NCBI GenBank assembly: GCA_947503435.1
Contig: CANNDL010000003.1
Location: forward strand, 310,001-374,000
Source of the DNA: an uncultured Kangiella sp.
GTDB lineage: Bacteria > Pseudomonadota > Gammaproteobacteria > Enterobacterales > Kangiellaceae
DNA: 64,000 bases
Direction of reading: 5' to 3'
Part shown: positions 10,522 to 20,482 of the stretch, in pieces
Numbering within the stretch: position 1 is the first letter of the stretch
How the letters are laid out: each line of letters begins with the position of its first letter
The notes under the pieces: model-generated
The model's database searches: none
What the model saw: only the letters and a program-made list of their open reading frames with translations
Told to the model about the DNA's origin: nothing
Position numbers and translations under genes: made by a program

Positions 10522-10563
10522 TTAGCTCTAGTTTATTTTCGAAAAGAGTAACACTAGAGCTAA
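10522..10563. repeat. 11-bp perfect inverted repeat (hairpin) at the 3' ends of the convergent cpxA and lysE-type genes
   Basis: TTAGCTCTAGT (10522-10532) and ACTAGAGCTAA (10553-10563); no strong T tract on either side. Confidence 0.6.
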
Positions 10564-11178
10564 TACAATCAAGAAGCTTCCCAATATTCGATCAATCCAA
10601 TGGCCAAAATTACCGAAAAAGGCTCTTACTTTTTGCTGGCTCAATAAAAAAGACAAGCCCACAAACCATGCGCCCGTTGCCAGTGCCATCCAAACACCGT
10701 ACATCACTTGAACTTTTAATGGTGTAGTTGTGCTTATTAAAGTTGAAAACAGTGAAAAGAAAAACACCATCGCTTTTGGGTTTAACGCGTTGGTTAAAAA
10801 TCCTTGTCGGAAGGCTGTCGCTAAAGGCATAGTTTGAACAGCTTGTGGTGAGTCATGATTGCTATGAGTTGTCTTTTTTGATCTTACTGCCTGCATACCT
10901 ATATAGCCAAGATACAAAGCACCTGCTACTTTTATTGCAGTAAATAACCAAGGGGTATTTTTGACCAAAGCGCCCACACCGATAACAGCAATAAAAACAT
11001 GTATCAATATCGCTAAACCAATGCCAATACTAGTCACGATAGCTGCTTTACGACCAAAGATTAAACTCTGGCGCATAACTATGGCAAAGTCAGGCCCTGG
11101 ACTGGCTACTGCCAAAATATGAGCTGAAGCAATCAGCAAAAATTCCTGCCAATAATTATTAAACAAATCTGCGAGCAT
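10528..11178 (-). CDS. LysE/RhtB family translocator
   Basis: HILAVASPGPDFAIVMRQSLIFGRKAAIVTSIGIGLAILIHV; multi-TM. Confidence 0.9.
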   Translation of the reverse strand: MLADLFNNYWQEFLLIASAHILAVASPGPDFAIVMRQSLIFGRKAAIVTSIGIGLAILIHVFIAVIGVGALVKNTPWLFTAIKVAGALYLGYIGMQAVRSKKTTHSNHDSPQAVQTMPLATAFRQGFLTNALNPKAMVFFFSLFSTLISTTTPLKVQVMYGVWMALATGAWFVGLSFLLSQQKVRAFFGNFGHWIDRILGSFLIVLALVLLFSKIN

Positions 11179-11939
11179 TAACTAATGACTTTCCAAATTT
11201 TGCTAACTAAATCCAGCATCAAGCCCCCGTAATCTGTTAACGATAAAATGCTAATGACTAAGATAAATAAGGCTAGCATCGCTGCGAATACTAAATGCCT
11301 TCTAGTTGGAAGTTGACCATTATTTTTCGTGGTTTTGTATCGGTCAATTAAGTACCTTACCATCAACCAAAGCGATACTCCGAGCAATGTTATAGATAGT
11401 AACAGTACCCACATTTGCTGCTGATCAAAAGTAAGTGCTGCGCCAACTAGCACCCCAGGCATCAAGTATATTGGCGCCCATATCATTGTTGCCAAAACAA
11501 CCGCCAACACAAAACGTTTTAGTGGCATAGATAGAATGCCTGCTACTAAAGATATAACTGCGCGAATCGGGCCAATAAATTGACCAATTAAAATACCTGC
11601 AAAGCCATGCTGTTTAAAAAATTGCTCTGATCGCTCTAGCATAGATTGATGTCTTCGAACCCAAGACCATTGGTGTATACGATCGTTAAAATAATAACCA
11701 ACAGCAAACGATACTATTTGTCCCAATGCTGCACCAGCAAAGCTGGCAAGGGTGATAAGCCAAAAATTTAAGTGGCCAGCGCCAATTAAAGAGCCCACCC
11801 CCACTAACAATAACCAACCCGGAACCGCTAATCCGATAATAGCGAGTGATTCAAAGAAAGCGATAGCAAACACTACTATGCCAGCCCAATGCGGGTTAGC
11901 ACTAATCCAGTTTAAAATGTTATCGACGATTTGTTCCAT
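11178..11939 (-). CDS. DedA family membrane protein (SNARE-associated / DedA fold)
   Basis: IGQFIGPIRAVISLVAGILSMPLKRF, ESLAIIGLAVPGWLLLVGVGSLIGAG; multi-TM. Confidence 0.88.
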   Translation of the reverse strand: MEQIVDNILNWISANPHWAGIVVFAIAFFESLAIIGLAVPGWLLLVGVGSLIGAGHLNFWLITLASFAGAALGQIVSFAVGYYFNDRIHQWSWVRRHQSMLERSEQFFKQHGFAGILIGQFIGPIRAVISLVAGILSMPLKRFVLAVVLATMIWAPIYLMPGVLVGAALTFDQQQMWVLLLSITLLGVSLWLMVRYLIDRYKTTKNNGQLPTRRHLVFAAMLALFILVISILSLTDYGGLMLDLVSKIWKVIS

Positions 11940-12040
11940 GGGCGCATCATGAACAAATTTTCACGAAATGTCGATAGGCTATAAAGTATTTGCCTTGCTT
12001 ATTAGAATTGAGTCGTTTATCTTGCTATTCATATCAACAA

Positions 12041-12502
12041 ATGAATCCAAGCAACATGAGCGACCAATACAAAACCATTATTCAGCAGCGACAGCCACAA
12101 GACGTCGAAGTTTTTCAAAACATTCACCCTGACGTAGCGCCGCCACGAATGGAAATCGATCAATTGAATATGGCTAATCAAGCGACTAATGACTACCGCT
12201 CTTCGGGAGAGTTAATCCGCAGTCTTGCTAATACCATTCGTCATTGGAGAAAGACCACTCCGGCCGATGCACAACCAGCTATCACCGCTATTCTTTCTGG
12301 CGGTATGCAAATAAGTGTTACTAGATTAGCTCAAGAATCGTTCCATGGGATAAGAATAGAAGGTCATGTGGGCGGCAATCCTTGTATGATCTTAAGCCAC
12401 CAATCAAACGTTCAGTTACTTTGTTATATTGAGAAAATTGCAGAAGAAGTGCCTGAAAAGAAAATTGGCTTTATTATCGACGGTAAAGAAACCGAAGAGT
12501 AA
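12041..12502 (+). CDS. Hypothetical protein
   Basis: Continuous ORF; ATG at 12041 or 12056 more likely than 11990. No recognised domain. Confidence 0.55.
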   Translation: MNPSNMSDQYKTIIQQRQPQDVEVFQNIHPDVAPPRMEIDQLNMANQATNDYRSSGELIRSLANTIRHWRKTTPADAQPAITAILSGGMQISVTRLAQESFHGIRIEGHVGGNPCMILSHQSNVQLLCYIEKIAEEVPEKKIGFIIDGKETEE

Positions 12503-12516
12503 ATATTCGAGCGTTC

Positions 12517-12545
12517 AAGCTATCTAACACTTTTCTAGATAGCTT
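12517..12545. terminator. Intrinsic terminator / hairpin between convergent genes
   Basis: AAGCTATCTA-ACACTTTTC-TAGATAGCTT followed by CTTTT on the plus strand. Confidence 0.65.
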
Positions 12546-13173
12546 CTTTTAACTCCATATCCTGTAAGTTATCGCCAATATCAGGGTTCAACAATAAGAT
12601 TGTTACCCCTGATTCTTGTGCCAACTCGTATATTTCTTCCTGAATTTCTTGCTCATCAACAACATATTCAGTAGCAACTCTAATATGGGAGCTTATTTGC
12701 GGCTCTCCATTAGCACTTTGCTTGACGCTATCTTGTGTTGACTCTACTACAAGGCGATGACGACCAAGCCATTGCAAAAACTTCAAACGAAACTCTGAGT
12801 TTTCTGGCCCCCAAATTTCAAAATCAAAGCGAATTTGCTCATTAATTCGCTGGCTCTGCTCCTGACCAAGAATTTGGGTGTCAAATCGAACACTATATGA
12901 AGCCAAACTATCTAAGCAAGATATAAACGGCTTGAGATACATATGGTTAATACCTATTTGCATCAAGCCACTGAACTGCAATCCAATTCGGTGAAAATGG
13001 TTTGATAATATAGTACCTTTGAAACGGTAAAGGATTTCAGAAATAGTTAACATGATGTCTTCATGCTCACTACCATTAATGGTTAATATAACTTCCTTAT
13101 CCAGCTGCAGGCCAGTTTTAGCCTTTTCTTCCCCTCTTATTACCCCATGCCCTTTATTCATTATAATTACCAT
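12535..13173 (-). CDS. Hypothetical protein with two ACT-like (GcvR-like) segments
   Basis: Continuous ORF with plausible repeated beta-alpha-beta segments (DIMLTISEILYRFKGTILSNHFHRIGLQFSG; RFDFEIWGPENSEFRLKFLQWLGRHRLVVEST). Domain call is by eye only; a start at the internal Met (13161) is also possible. Confidence 0.5.
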   Translation of the reverse strand: MVIIMNKGHGVIRGEEKAKTGLQLDKEVILTINGSEHEDIMLTISEILYRFKGTILSNHFHRIGLQFSGLMQIGINHMYLKPFISCLDSLASYSVRFDTQILGQEQSQRINEQIRFDFEIWGPENSEFRLKFLQWLGRHRLVVESTQDSVKQSANGEPQISSHIRVATEYVVDEQEIQEEIYELAQESGVTILLLNPDIGDNLQDMELKEAI

Positions 13174-13344
13174 ATATTGGGTTTATCCAAGCCTAAACTA
13201 CAAGATTTATGGTTATAATTCAACCAACTTAATTGGGATTCGATCACAAATGGCAAACAATTGTTAAAATTTGGCCAGTTCGTTGTTTCTAATGATAATT
13301 AGGGATAATATAATTTTATTCACTTCAGCAAGATGGACTTTCTT

Positions 13345-14169
13345 ATGAAAAGATTTTTATTGATTGGAATCCTAATATTGTTAACCAGTGCCTGCGCTAC
13401 GTCTCCAACCGGCAAGAAATACGTCAAGATATTTCCAGATAGCCAAATGAATCAAATGGGCGCGGCCGCTTTTACTTCGATGAAACAAAGCCAGAAGGTA
13501 GATGCTTCACCTAATAGTAATCGCTACGTGCAATGTATTGTGACTGCTCTAATCCCTGAAATGTTGGTGGAAGACCAACGAATTTTTGGTAAAAAGGCCA
13601 AAATGAATAGAACCAGGTGGGAAGTCAGTGTCTTCCAAGAAGATACCCCCAACGCTTTCGCATTGCCAGGAGGAAAAATTGGTGTTCATACCGGTATGTT
13701 TAAAGTTGCCAGTAGTCCTGACATGCTAGCTTCAGTAATAGGCCATGAAATTGGACACGTTTGGGCGGAGCACGGCAATGCTCGTATGTCGAATCAGTTT
13801 TTAGGTAATACAGCGCTTCAACTCACCGCTATTCTTGGTGGAACAGAGACTCAGCAGAAACAACAAGTGCTTGGCTTACTTGGAGTTGCCACTCAAGTTG
13901 GCGGTCTAAAATTTAGTCGAGACCATGAATCTGAATCTGATAATCTAGGCTTAACCTTAATGGCTCGTGCAGGATTTGATCCAAGAGCAAGCGTTCAAGT
14001 TTGGCAAAACATGTCTCGCTTAGCGAAAGGTAAAAAACCACCAGAATTTTTATCGACTCACCCATCGAATCAAACCCGAATCAATGATTTGAATTCTAAA
14101 ATGCCGCAAGCATTACAAATTTATCAACAGGCAAGATCGCAAGGCAAACGTCCAAATTGCAGATTGTAA
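13345..14169 (+). CDS. M48 family metalloprotease, lipoprotein
   Basis: Lipobox LLTSAC; HEXXH in VIGHEIGHVWAEHGNARMS; downstream ESDNLGLTLMARAGFDP. Confidence 0.92.
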   Translation: MKRFLLIGILILLTSACATSPTGKKYVKIFPDSQMNQMGAAAFTSMKQSQKVDASPNSNRYVQCIVTALIPEMLVEDQRIFGKKAKMNRTRWEVSVFQEDTPNAFALPGGKIGVHTGMFKVASSPDMLASVIGHEIGHVWAEHGNARMSNQFLGNTALQLTAILGGTETQQKQQVLGLLGVATQVGGLKFSRDHESESDNLGLTLMARAGFDPRASVQVWQNMSRLAKGKKPPEFLSTHPSNQTRINDLNSKMPQALQIYQQARSQGKRPNCRL

Positions 14170-14182
14170 ACTGTATAAATGT

Positions 14183-14213
14183 AAAAAAGCCGAGCAAGAG
14201 CTCGGCTTTTTAT
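14183..14213. terminator. Bidirectional intrinsic terminator
   Basis: AAAAAA-GCCGAGC-AAGA-GCTCGGC-TTTTT (stem 14189-14206). Confidence 0.9.
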
Positions 14214-14225
14214 TGGGACCTATTT

Positions 14226-14894
14226 CTAATTCGCTAAATCGACCAGATAACCATCTCTTTCATAAAAGGCTTCGTTATATAAATCAATAAAGTCGTCTAC
14301 AACAGAGTTTTTTACTTCATCTAAAGATAAAAGTTTATCGCGCCATTTCAAAAGCTTTCTAAAATCTTCTAAAGAATCTTCACCGGTTTCGTCAGCAAGT
14401 ATTTGGCTTCTCATTAAGAATGGTGCAAATGCCGCATCCACTAAAGAAAACGAATCCCCAGCAAAGTAGCCTTGAACATCAACTTGCTGCTCCAAATGCG
14501 CTAACTTCTTTGCAAGATCTGATTGAATTTGACGAAAGGTTTGCTCGCGACGAGCTTGAGTTAATTGAAACTGAGCATTGTTTAAACTACTGCTAAATTC
14601 AATCCATGCTCTGTGCTGCGCTCTAGTTAAAGCTTCGGTTGGTAACATTGAATCGCCGTAGGTTTCATCTAAATATTCATTGATTACAGCAGACTCAAAT
14701 AATACTTCTTCCCCGACTCTAAGCAACGGTACCTTACCCAGTGGCGATATGTTCAAGAACCAGTCTGGCTTTTTAGCTAGATCGATATACTCAATGGTGT
14801 AATCTACTTTTTTATGCAGCAAAGTAATAACAGACCTTTGTACAAAAGGGCAAAGCTTAAAACTAACTAGTATCGGTTGGTCGATATTGCTCAT
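14226..14894 (-). CDS. Glutathione S-transferase family protein, Cys-type (omega-like N-terminus)
   Basis: FKLCPFVQRSVITLLHKKVDYTIEYIDL, SPLGKVPLLRVGEEVLFESAVINEYLDE thioredoxin-like GST N-domain. Confidence 0.82.
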   Translation of the reverse strand: MSNIDQPILVSFKLCPFVQRSVITLLHKKVDYTIEYIDLAKKPDWFLNISPLGKVPLLRVGEEVLFESAVINEYLDETYGDSMLPTEALTRAQHRAWIEFSSSLNNAQFQLTQARREQTFRQIQSDLAKKLAHLEQQVDVQGYFAGDSFSLVDAAFAPFLMRSQILADETGEDSLEDFRKLLKWRDKLLSLDEVKNSVVDDFIDLYNEAFYERDGYLVDLAN

Positions 14895-14960
14895 GGTTAT
14901 TGTAGGTGAGCTAATTTGTATTTAATGTAAATCTAATTGTTTTCAATTGCAACTAATCCC

Positions 14961-14990
14961 AAACAATAAAAAAGCGGCTCATGAGCCGCT
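14961..14990 (-). terminator. Intrinsic terminator downstream of the slyD-like gene
   Basis: AGCGGCTC-AT-GAGCCGCT perfect palindrome followed on the minus strand by TTTTTTATTG. Confidence 0.88.
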
Positions 14991-15006
14991 TCGTAAAAGT
15001 TTATGC

Positions 15007-15489
15007 TTAATGATGATGACCACCAACACCGTGCACATGACCGTGTTCAATTTCTTCGCTGGATGCAGCTCTAACTTCTTTAATTGTTACATCAAAATGT
15101 AGCTCAACGCCAGCCAATGGGTGATTACCATCAACAGTAACCGTTTCATTCTCAACTTTCGCAACTGTGATCAATTGCGGACCATTTGGAGATTCTGCTT
15201 GAAACTGCATGCCGACTTCAATTTTCTCTACCCCTTCGAAAGCAGTTAACGGAACTTCTTTAACCATTTCTTGGTTGTATTGCCCATAAGCATTTTCTGG
15301 AGTAACTGAAACCTCAACTTGATCGCCAGCCACTTTGCCTATCAAAGCTGTCTCTAATCCTGGGATAATATTATGATAACCACATAAAAATGCTAAAGGC
15401 TCATTACCTTCTGAAGAATCAACCAACTGTCCTTCTGCGGTTTTCACAGTGTAATCAATAATGGCTACTTTTTCTTTTTCAATTTGCAT
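15007..15489 (-). CDS. FKBP-type peptidyl-prolyl cis-trans isomerase, SlyD-like
   Basis: VDSSEGNEPLAFLCGYHNIIPGLETALIGKVAGDQVEVSVTPENAYG; GNHPLAG; His-rich tail HGHVHGVGGHHH. Start set at internal MQIEKEKVA. Confidence 0.9.
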   Translation of the reverse strand: MQIEKEKVAIIDYTVKTAEGQLVDSSEGNEPLAFLCGYHNIIPGLETALIGKVAGDQVEVSVTPENAYGQYNQEMVKEVPLTAFEGVEKIEVGMQFQAESPNGPQLITVAKVENETVTVDGNHPLAGVELHFDVTIKEVRAASSEEIEHGHVHGVGGHHH

Positions 15490-15585
15490 AAATTTCTCGC
15501 TTAGTTTGCATTGATTTTTAAGGCTATCGCTAACGTCTGTAAATTCTAAACGAACAACCATTAACCTTTATTTTAATCGGTAATT

Positions 15586-16563
15586 TTATTTGACCTTATT
15601 GCCAGCCGCTTGTTGATCAGCATGATAAGAAGAACGCACCATTGGACCACTTGCCACATTACTGAAGCCCATCTCTTCAGCAATTCTACCTAGCTCATCA
15701 AATTCTTCGGGTGGCATAAAGCGCATCACAGGGTGGTGATATTTGCTCGGTTGTAAATATTGTCCGAGGGTTAACATATCAACTCCATGTGCTCGTAAAT
15801 CCTTTAGTACTTCAATGATTTCTTCATTGGTTTCACCTAAACCAATCATTAGACCTGACTTGGTGGGGATACCTGGATAACGCTCTTTAAACTGCTTTAG
15901 TAAATCTAACGACCATTGATAATCTGCGCCTGGACGCGCTTGTTTATATAAACGAGGCACTGTCTCTAGGTTGTGATTAAACACATCAGGCAAGCCATCA
16001 GCCATCAAGTCTAGCGCCTTTTCCATTCTTCCTCGAAAATCTGGAACTAACACTTCAATTTTTAAATCAGGATTTTGTTCGCGGGCAACTCTAACACAAT
16101 CGGTGATATGAGCTGAGCCACCATCACGTAAGTCATCACGATCGACTGAAGTAATCACAACATAATTTAAGCCCATTGATTTAACTGAATCCGCTAAATT
16201 TTGAGGCTCTTCCGGATCAAGCGGTAATGGTCGGCCATGTGCAACATCACAGAATGGGCAGCGTCTGGTGCATATATCGCCCATAATCATAAATGTCGCA
16301 GTTCCGTGACCAAAACACTCCGGTAAATTTGGACAAGATGCTTCTTCACATACGGTGTGAAGCTTTTTGTTTCTTAACATGTCCTTGATTTTAGTAATTT
16401 GATTGCCGTTCGGTAATCGCACGCGAATCCAATCCGGTTTACGCGGCATTTCTTCGGTCGGTACAATTTTTACAGGAATACGCGCCATCTTATCTTCGGC
16501 TCGCATTTTCTTGCCTGGAATGACTTTGCCAGTCACTCGTCCTCTTTTGACTTGATCGGACAT
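15586..16563 (-). CDS. lipA: Lipoyl synthase
   Basis: [36 protein letters not shown], two Cys motifs of LipA. Confidence 0.98.
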   Translation of the reverse strand: MSDQVKRGRVTGKVIPGKKMRAEDKMARIPVKIVPTEEMPRKPDWIRVRLPNGNQITKIKDMLRNKKLHTVCEEASCPNLPECFGHGTATFMIMGDICTRRCPFCDVAHGRPLPLDPEEPQNLADSVKSMGLNYVVITSVDRDDLRDGGSAHITDCVRVAREQNPDLKIEVLVPDFRGRMEKALDLMADGLPDVFNHNLETVPRLYKQARPGADYQWSLDLLKQFKERYPGIPTKSGLMIGLGETNEEIIEVLKDLRAHGVDMLTLGQYLQPSKYHHPVMRFMPPEEFDELGRIAEEMGFSNVASGPMVRSSYHADQQAAGNKVK

Positions 16564-16576
16564 GGAGTTCTCTTAA

Positions 16577-17245
16577 TTAATCTGTAAGTTCAGCTTGTGG
16601 TAGATCAGCTTGCTCAAGGCGCTTAGTATAACCTAGTTTTTCGCATAATTGATCGATTAGATCCGGCTTCACTCGCGCTATTTCCTTCGGCCCACCCTTA
16701 TCAACAATTTGAGTCATGACCATGTCTTGATAACCACAAGGGTTAATGCGGACAAATGGTTCTAGATCCATATTTACGTTTAATGCTAAGCCATGGAATG
16801 ACTTACCCTTACGAATTCGAAGGCCTAAGGAGCAAATCTTCTCATTATCTGCATATACACCCGGTGCGTCTGCGCGAGGCGATGCCTCAATACCATATCC
16901 AGCCAACATATCTACAATAGCATTTTCAATACCAGAAACTAAATCACGCGGCCCCATGCTCTTCCGGCGTAAATCAATCATAAAGTAAGCTACTTGCTGG
17001 CCTGGCCCATGATAGGTAACCTGCCCACCACGATCCACTTGAACTACTGGAATATCACCAGGAAATAGAACATGCTCGGCTTTGCCTGCTTGCCCTTGGG
17101 TAAAAACTGGGTCATGTTCAACTAACCAAATTTCATCCATGACAGTTTCATCACGTTCATCGGTGAAAGCCTGCATCGCTTTCCATACTGGAATATAGTC
17201 TTGGCGACCTAATTCTCGAATAATTACATTTTGTTCAATAGACAT
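16577..17245 (-). CDS. lipB: Lipoyl(octanoyl) transferase
   Basis: [49 protein letters not shown]. Confidence 0.97.
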   Translation of the reverse strand: MSIEQNVIIRELGRQDYIPVWKAMQAFTDERDETVMDEIWLVEHDPVFTQGQAGKAEHVLFPGDIPVVQVDRGGQVTYHGPGQQVAYFMIDLRRKSMGPRDLVSGIENAIVDMLAGYGIEASPRADAPGVYADNEKICSLGLRIRKGKSFHGLALNVNMDLEPFVRINPCGYQDMVMTQIVDKGGPKEIARVKPDLIDQLCEKLGYTKRLEQADLPQAELTD

Positions 17246-17261
17246 AGGTATTCTTAATAAA

Positions 17262-17531
17262 TTAAAGCGTCATTTTCACGCCATCAACCGTGAAAACATC
17301 TTTGTATAAAGCGTCAACTTGCTCTTTAGAATCAACACGAATATTAAATGATAAAGATATATAATTACCATTACGACTCATCTGGCTAGTCGGCTCTTGT
17401 TCATGCTCAGCATGACGCTGGACAACATCTAAAACTTCTAAGTGAATTCCGTCACGATTAGTTGCCATTACTTTAAAGCAAATATCCGCTGGGAACTCCC
17501 ACAGTTTATCTCTATCGTAATTTTGGTTCAT
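17262..17531 (-). CDS. ybeD: DUF493 / YbeD-like protein
   Basis: Small protein immediately upstream of lip[19 protein letters not shown] pattern. Confidence 0.88.
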   Translation of the reverse strand: MNQNYDRDKLWEFPADICFKVMATNRDGIHLEVLDVVQRHAEHEQEPTSQMSRNGNYISLSFNIRVDSKEQVDALYKDVFTVDGVKMTL

Positions 17532-18420
17532 TCGATTTAATACCTTCTATTTCAGAAAAATAACCACGATAAAGGTTAAATTTCAATTCTTGGTAGCGCT
17601 GATTCACTTGCTCCCAAACTTCGCCCACAATACCAGTACCTATTTTAACATGGTTCAATTCCACTACTGGGCGGATTTCTTTGTTTGAACTGGTCAACCA
17701 AATCTCACTGGCATTCACCAGTTCTTCTTCAGGAATATCGCGCTCAATCATCTCCATGCCAAGTTGCTTGACCAGCAAAATAACAAATTCTCGTGTCACT
17801 CCAGCTAAAATAGTTTGACCTAAGGGAGGAGTAATCACTTGTTTATTTTTGACCATAAACAGATTACTCGCAGTGCCTTCTAATGCTTTGCCTTTGCGCA
17901 CTAATATGGTGTCATCTGCTCCAGATTCAAGCGCTTGTTGCAGCAAAAGACAATTCGCCAATAAACCTGTGGTTTTGATATCGCAACGATTCCAGCGAAT
18001 ATCCTCGGCAGTTATGGCTCTAATGCTCTCAATCTGCTTTTTCTCATGATCATAAACTGGTGGTAATTCTGAAACAAAGGCTATCAAGGTTGGCGTTAAA
18101 GACTTAGGTAAGTCATGGCTACGAGTTGGATAAGTACCCCGCGTTACTTGCAAATATAACGATGCGTTCTTAAGTTCATTTCGCGCTAAAAGATCTTGAG
18201 CAATTTGTTGCCATTCAGGTACATCTAAATGGTAATCCATTTTGATTTGCTGTAAACCCGCATTTAAACGCTGAATATGCTCTTCAAAGCGGAAAAAGTT
18301 TCCGGCATAAGCCGGAATCACTTCATAAATTGCGTCCGCAAACAAAAAGCCTCGGTCAAAAACCGAGACTTTAGCTGCAGAATCTTCTAGCCATTCACCA
18401 TTCAGGTAAATAATAGCCAT
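17512..18420 (-). CDS. dat: D-amino-acid transaminase (class IV PLP enzyme)
   Basis: IIYLNGEWLEDSAAKVSVFDRGFLFADAIYEVI; EIWLTSSNKEIRPV; IKTTGLLANCLLLQQALESGADD. Confidence 0.9.
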   Translation of the reverse strand: MAIIYLNGEWLEDSAAKVSVFDRGFLFADAIYEVIPAYAGNFFRFEEHIQRLNAGLQQIKMDYHLDVPEWQQIAQDLLARNELKNASLYLQVTRGTYPTRSHDLPKSLTPTLIAFVSELPPVYDHEKKQIESIRAITAEDIRWNRCDIKTTGLLANCLLLQQALESGADDTILVRKGKALEGTASNLFMVKNKQVITPPLGQTILAGVTREFVILLVKQLGMEMIERDIPEEELVNASEIWLTSSNKEIRPVVELNHVKIGTGIVGEVWEQVNQRYQELKFNLYRGYFSEIEGIKSNEPKLR

Positions 18421-18439
18421 CTATTCAATCACCTTGCAA

Positions 18440-19606
18440 CTAAAACCAAAGCTTGACACTATCCCACATGCGGCCAAAGAAGCCCGCTTCTGGTACATCG
18501 GCTAATGCTACCATCGGCATCTTTTTGACCTCTTTTCCATCAATTTTAAAAAATACCTGACCAACTACTTGGCCTTTTTTAATCGGCGCTATCAATTCTG
18601 AGTTTAGCGTGTAGTTTGCTTTCAATTTGTCTTTATTTGCCTTTAACAATGTGATGGTAGCGTCTTGAGCCAATCCAACTGGAAACTCATTTACTTCACC
18701 TTTCCAAACTTTTGCACTCTTCAAGGATTTACCACCTTTGAATGGCGTCACGTTGGTATAAAATCGAAAGCCGTGATTAAGAAGCTTACGGCTTTCGTCG
18801 GCGCGTTTTGCTTTACTCTCTGTACCCATCACTACTGCAATAAGGCGCATCTCATCTTTTATCGCTGAAGATACTAAGCAATAGCCTGCAGCTTCAGTAT
18901 GGCCTGTCTTTAAGCCGTCCACGTTCAAACTTTGATCTTTTAATAACGTATTTCGATTTTGTTGCGTAATATCATTGTAGGTAAATTCCCTGTTTGCATA
19001 GATCCCGTAATCGTCTGGGTAATCACGAATTAAAGCTCGGGATAAAATAGCTAAATCACGCGCTGTGGTCATATGATCTTCAGCTGGTAAACCGGTACTG
19101 TTTTCAAAATTAGAGCTATGCATTCCCAATCGCTCAGCATGTTGATTCATCAAGTCGGCAAAAGCGCTCTCCGAGCCGGCAATATGCTCCGCCATCGCAA
19201 TACTGGCATCATTACCCGATTGAATAACAATACCTTTATGTAGATCATCCACAGGGACATATTTATTCACCTCAACGAACATTAGAGATGAGCCTTTTAG
19301 CTTTGGGTTCTGTGCCCAAGCATTTTCACTAATCAATACTTTATCGTTGTTAGTGATATTCGCTTTAGCTAGCTCATCTGAAACTATGTAACCCGTCATG
19401 ATTTTGGTCAAGCTAGCAGGTGGTAGTGCTTGATCGGCATTCGACTCCAACAATACTTTTCCGGTTTGATAATCAATTAAAATATAAGAGCGAGCATCTA
19501 TCTCTGGAGCGCCGGGATTATTAGCCGCAGCTGTAACAAAGCCAGCAGTCATGGTAGTAAAAACTATTAAGCTCTGGAGTGATTTTTTTATAAGGGTTTT
19601 CATCAA
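18440..19606 (-). CDS. dacA: D-alanyl-D-alanine carboxypeptidase (PBP5/6 type)
   Basis: Signal peptide; SXXK in PPASLTKIMTGY, SGN in IQSGNDAS, KTG in DGLKTGHTEAAGYC. Confidence 0.94.
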   Translation of the reverse strand: MMKTLIKKSLQSLIVFTTMTAGFVTAAANNPGAPEIDARSYILIDYQTGKVLLESNADQALPPASLTKIMTGYIVSDELAKANITNNDKVLISENAWAQNPKLKGSSLMFVEVNKYVPVDDLHKGIVIQSGNDASIAMAEHIAGSESAFADLMNQHAERLGMHSSNFENSTGLPAEDHMTTARDLAILSRALIRDYPDDYGIYANREFTYNDITQQNRNTLLKDQSLNVDGLKTGHTEAAGYCLVSSAIKDEMRLIAVVMGTESKAKRADESRKLLNHGFRFYTNVTPFKGGKSLKSAKVWKGEVNEFPVGLAQDATITLLKANKDKLKANYTLNSELIAPIKKGQVVGQVFFKIDGKEVKKMPMVALADVPEAGFFGRMWDSVKLWF

Positions 19607-19609
19607 TAT

Positions 19610-20482
19610 TTATTCGGTCACTAGTTTAGGGGTTGTGCCAAGATCATATTGGCTTAATTGTCGTAAAATTGATTCTGCAGTTGAACCATCATTTAAAGGC
19701 CCTATGCGAACTCGATTCAAATTCACGCCTTGGCTATTCTTGAAGCTGCTGACTTGAATGGGTTGTTTAAAAAACTCACGTAATCGTGCCGCCAAAGTAT
19801 CCGCTCTTAGCGCATCACTAAAAGCGCCCACTTGAATAAACAAATTTGGTGTCGATGCTTGCTGCTTGATCGGTGGGATAATTAAATCGCTTCGTTCATA
19901 AGAAGCACCAATACCTGTACCTTTTGGCGAAGCTAATACTTGCACTTCGACCCGTGCAGTACCTTTGTTTTGATAGCCTAATTTTTTCGCAGCCGCATAC
20001 GAAAGATCGATTAATCTATTTTTGACAAACGGCCCTCGGTCATTGACTTTCACCACCACACTTTCACCGGTGTCTAAATTGGTTACCCTAGCATAACTTG
20101 GCAAAGGCAGGGTTTTATGAGCTGCAGTGTAGTGATACATATCATAAATTTCGCCTGATGAGGTCCGGCGCCCATGAAATTTCTTCCCATACCAACTAGC
20201 AATACCTACATCAATGTAACCATCGGCGCTATCCAACACATGATAAACTTTACCGTCTTGCTCATAATATGGTGGATTTCCGTAACGACTCTTTGCTTCA
20301 ACTTTAGGTCGTGGTTCTCCCGGCAAGCTGTCGCTAAATGAACGGTCTGAATCTGTCGGCGCTGAGTCGGGAATACTTCTATCTAATGGCTCTTGACTGC
20401 CAGGACTTTTGATATTGGTCGTAGTGCAAGCCGATAAAATAGAGACACTCAGAATTGATGCTAATTGAATTACTTTTTTCAT
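19610..20482 (-). CDS. rlpA: RlpA family septal-ring lipoprotein with DPBB and SPOR domains
   Basis: Lipobox ILSAC; GIASWYGKKFHGRRTSSGEIYDMYHYTAAHKTLPLPSYARVTNL; C-terminal SPOR-like FIQVGAFSDALRADTLAARL. Confidence 0.95.
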   Translation of the reverse strand: MKKVIQLASILSVSILSACTTTNIKSPGSQEPLDRSIPDSAPTDSDRSFSDSLPGEPRPKVEAKSRYGNPPYYEQDGKVYHVLDSADGYIDVGIASWYGKKFHGRRTSSGEIYDMYHYTAAHKTLPLPSYARVTNLDTGESVVVKVNDRGPFVKNRLIDLSYAAAKKLGYQNKGTARVEVQVLASPKGTGIGASYERSDLIIPPIKQQASTPNLFIQVGAFSDALRADTLAARLREFFKQPIQVSSFKNSQGVNLNRVRIGPLNDGSTAESILRQLSQYDLGTTPKLVTE

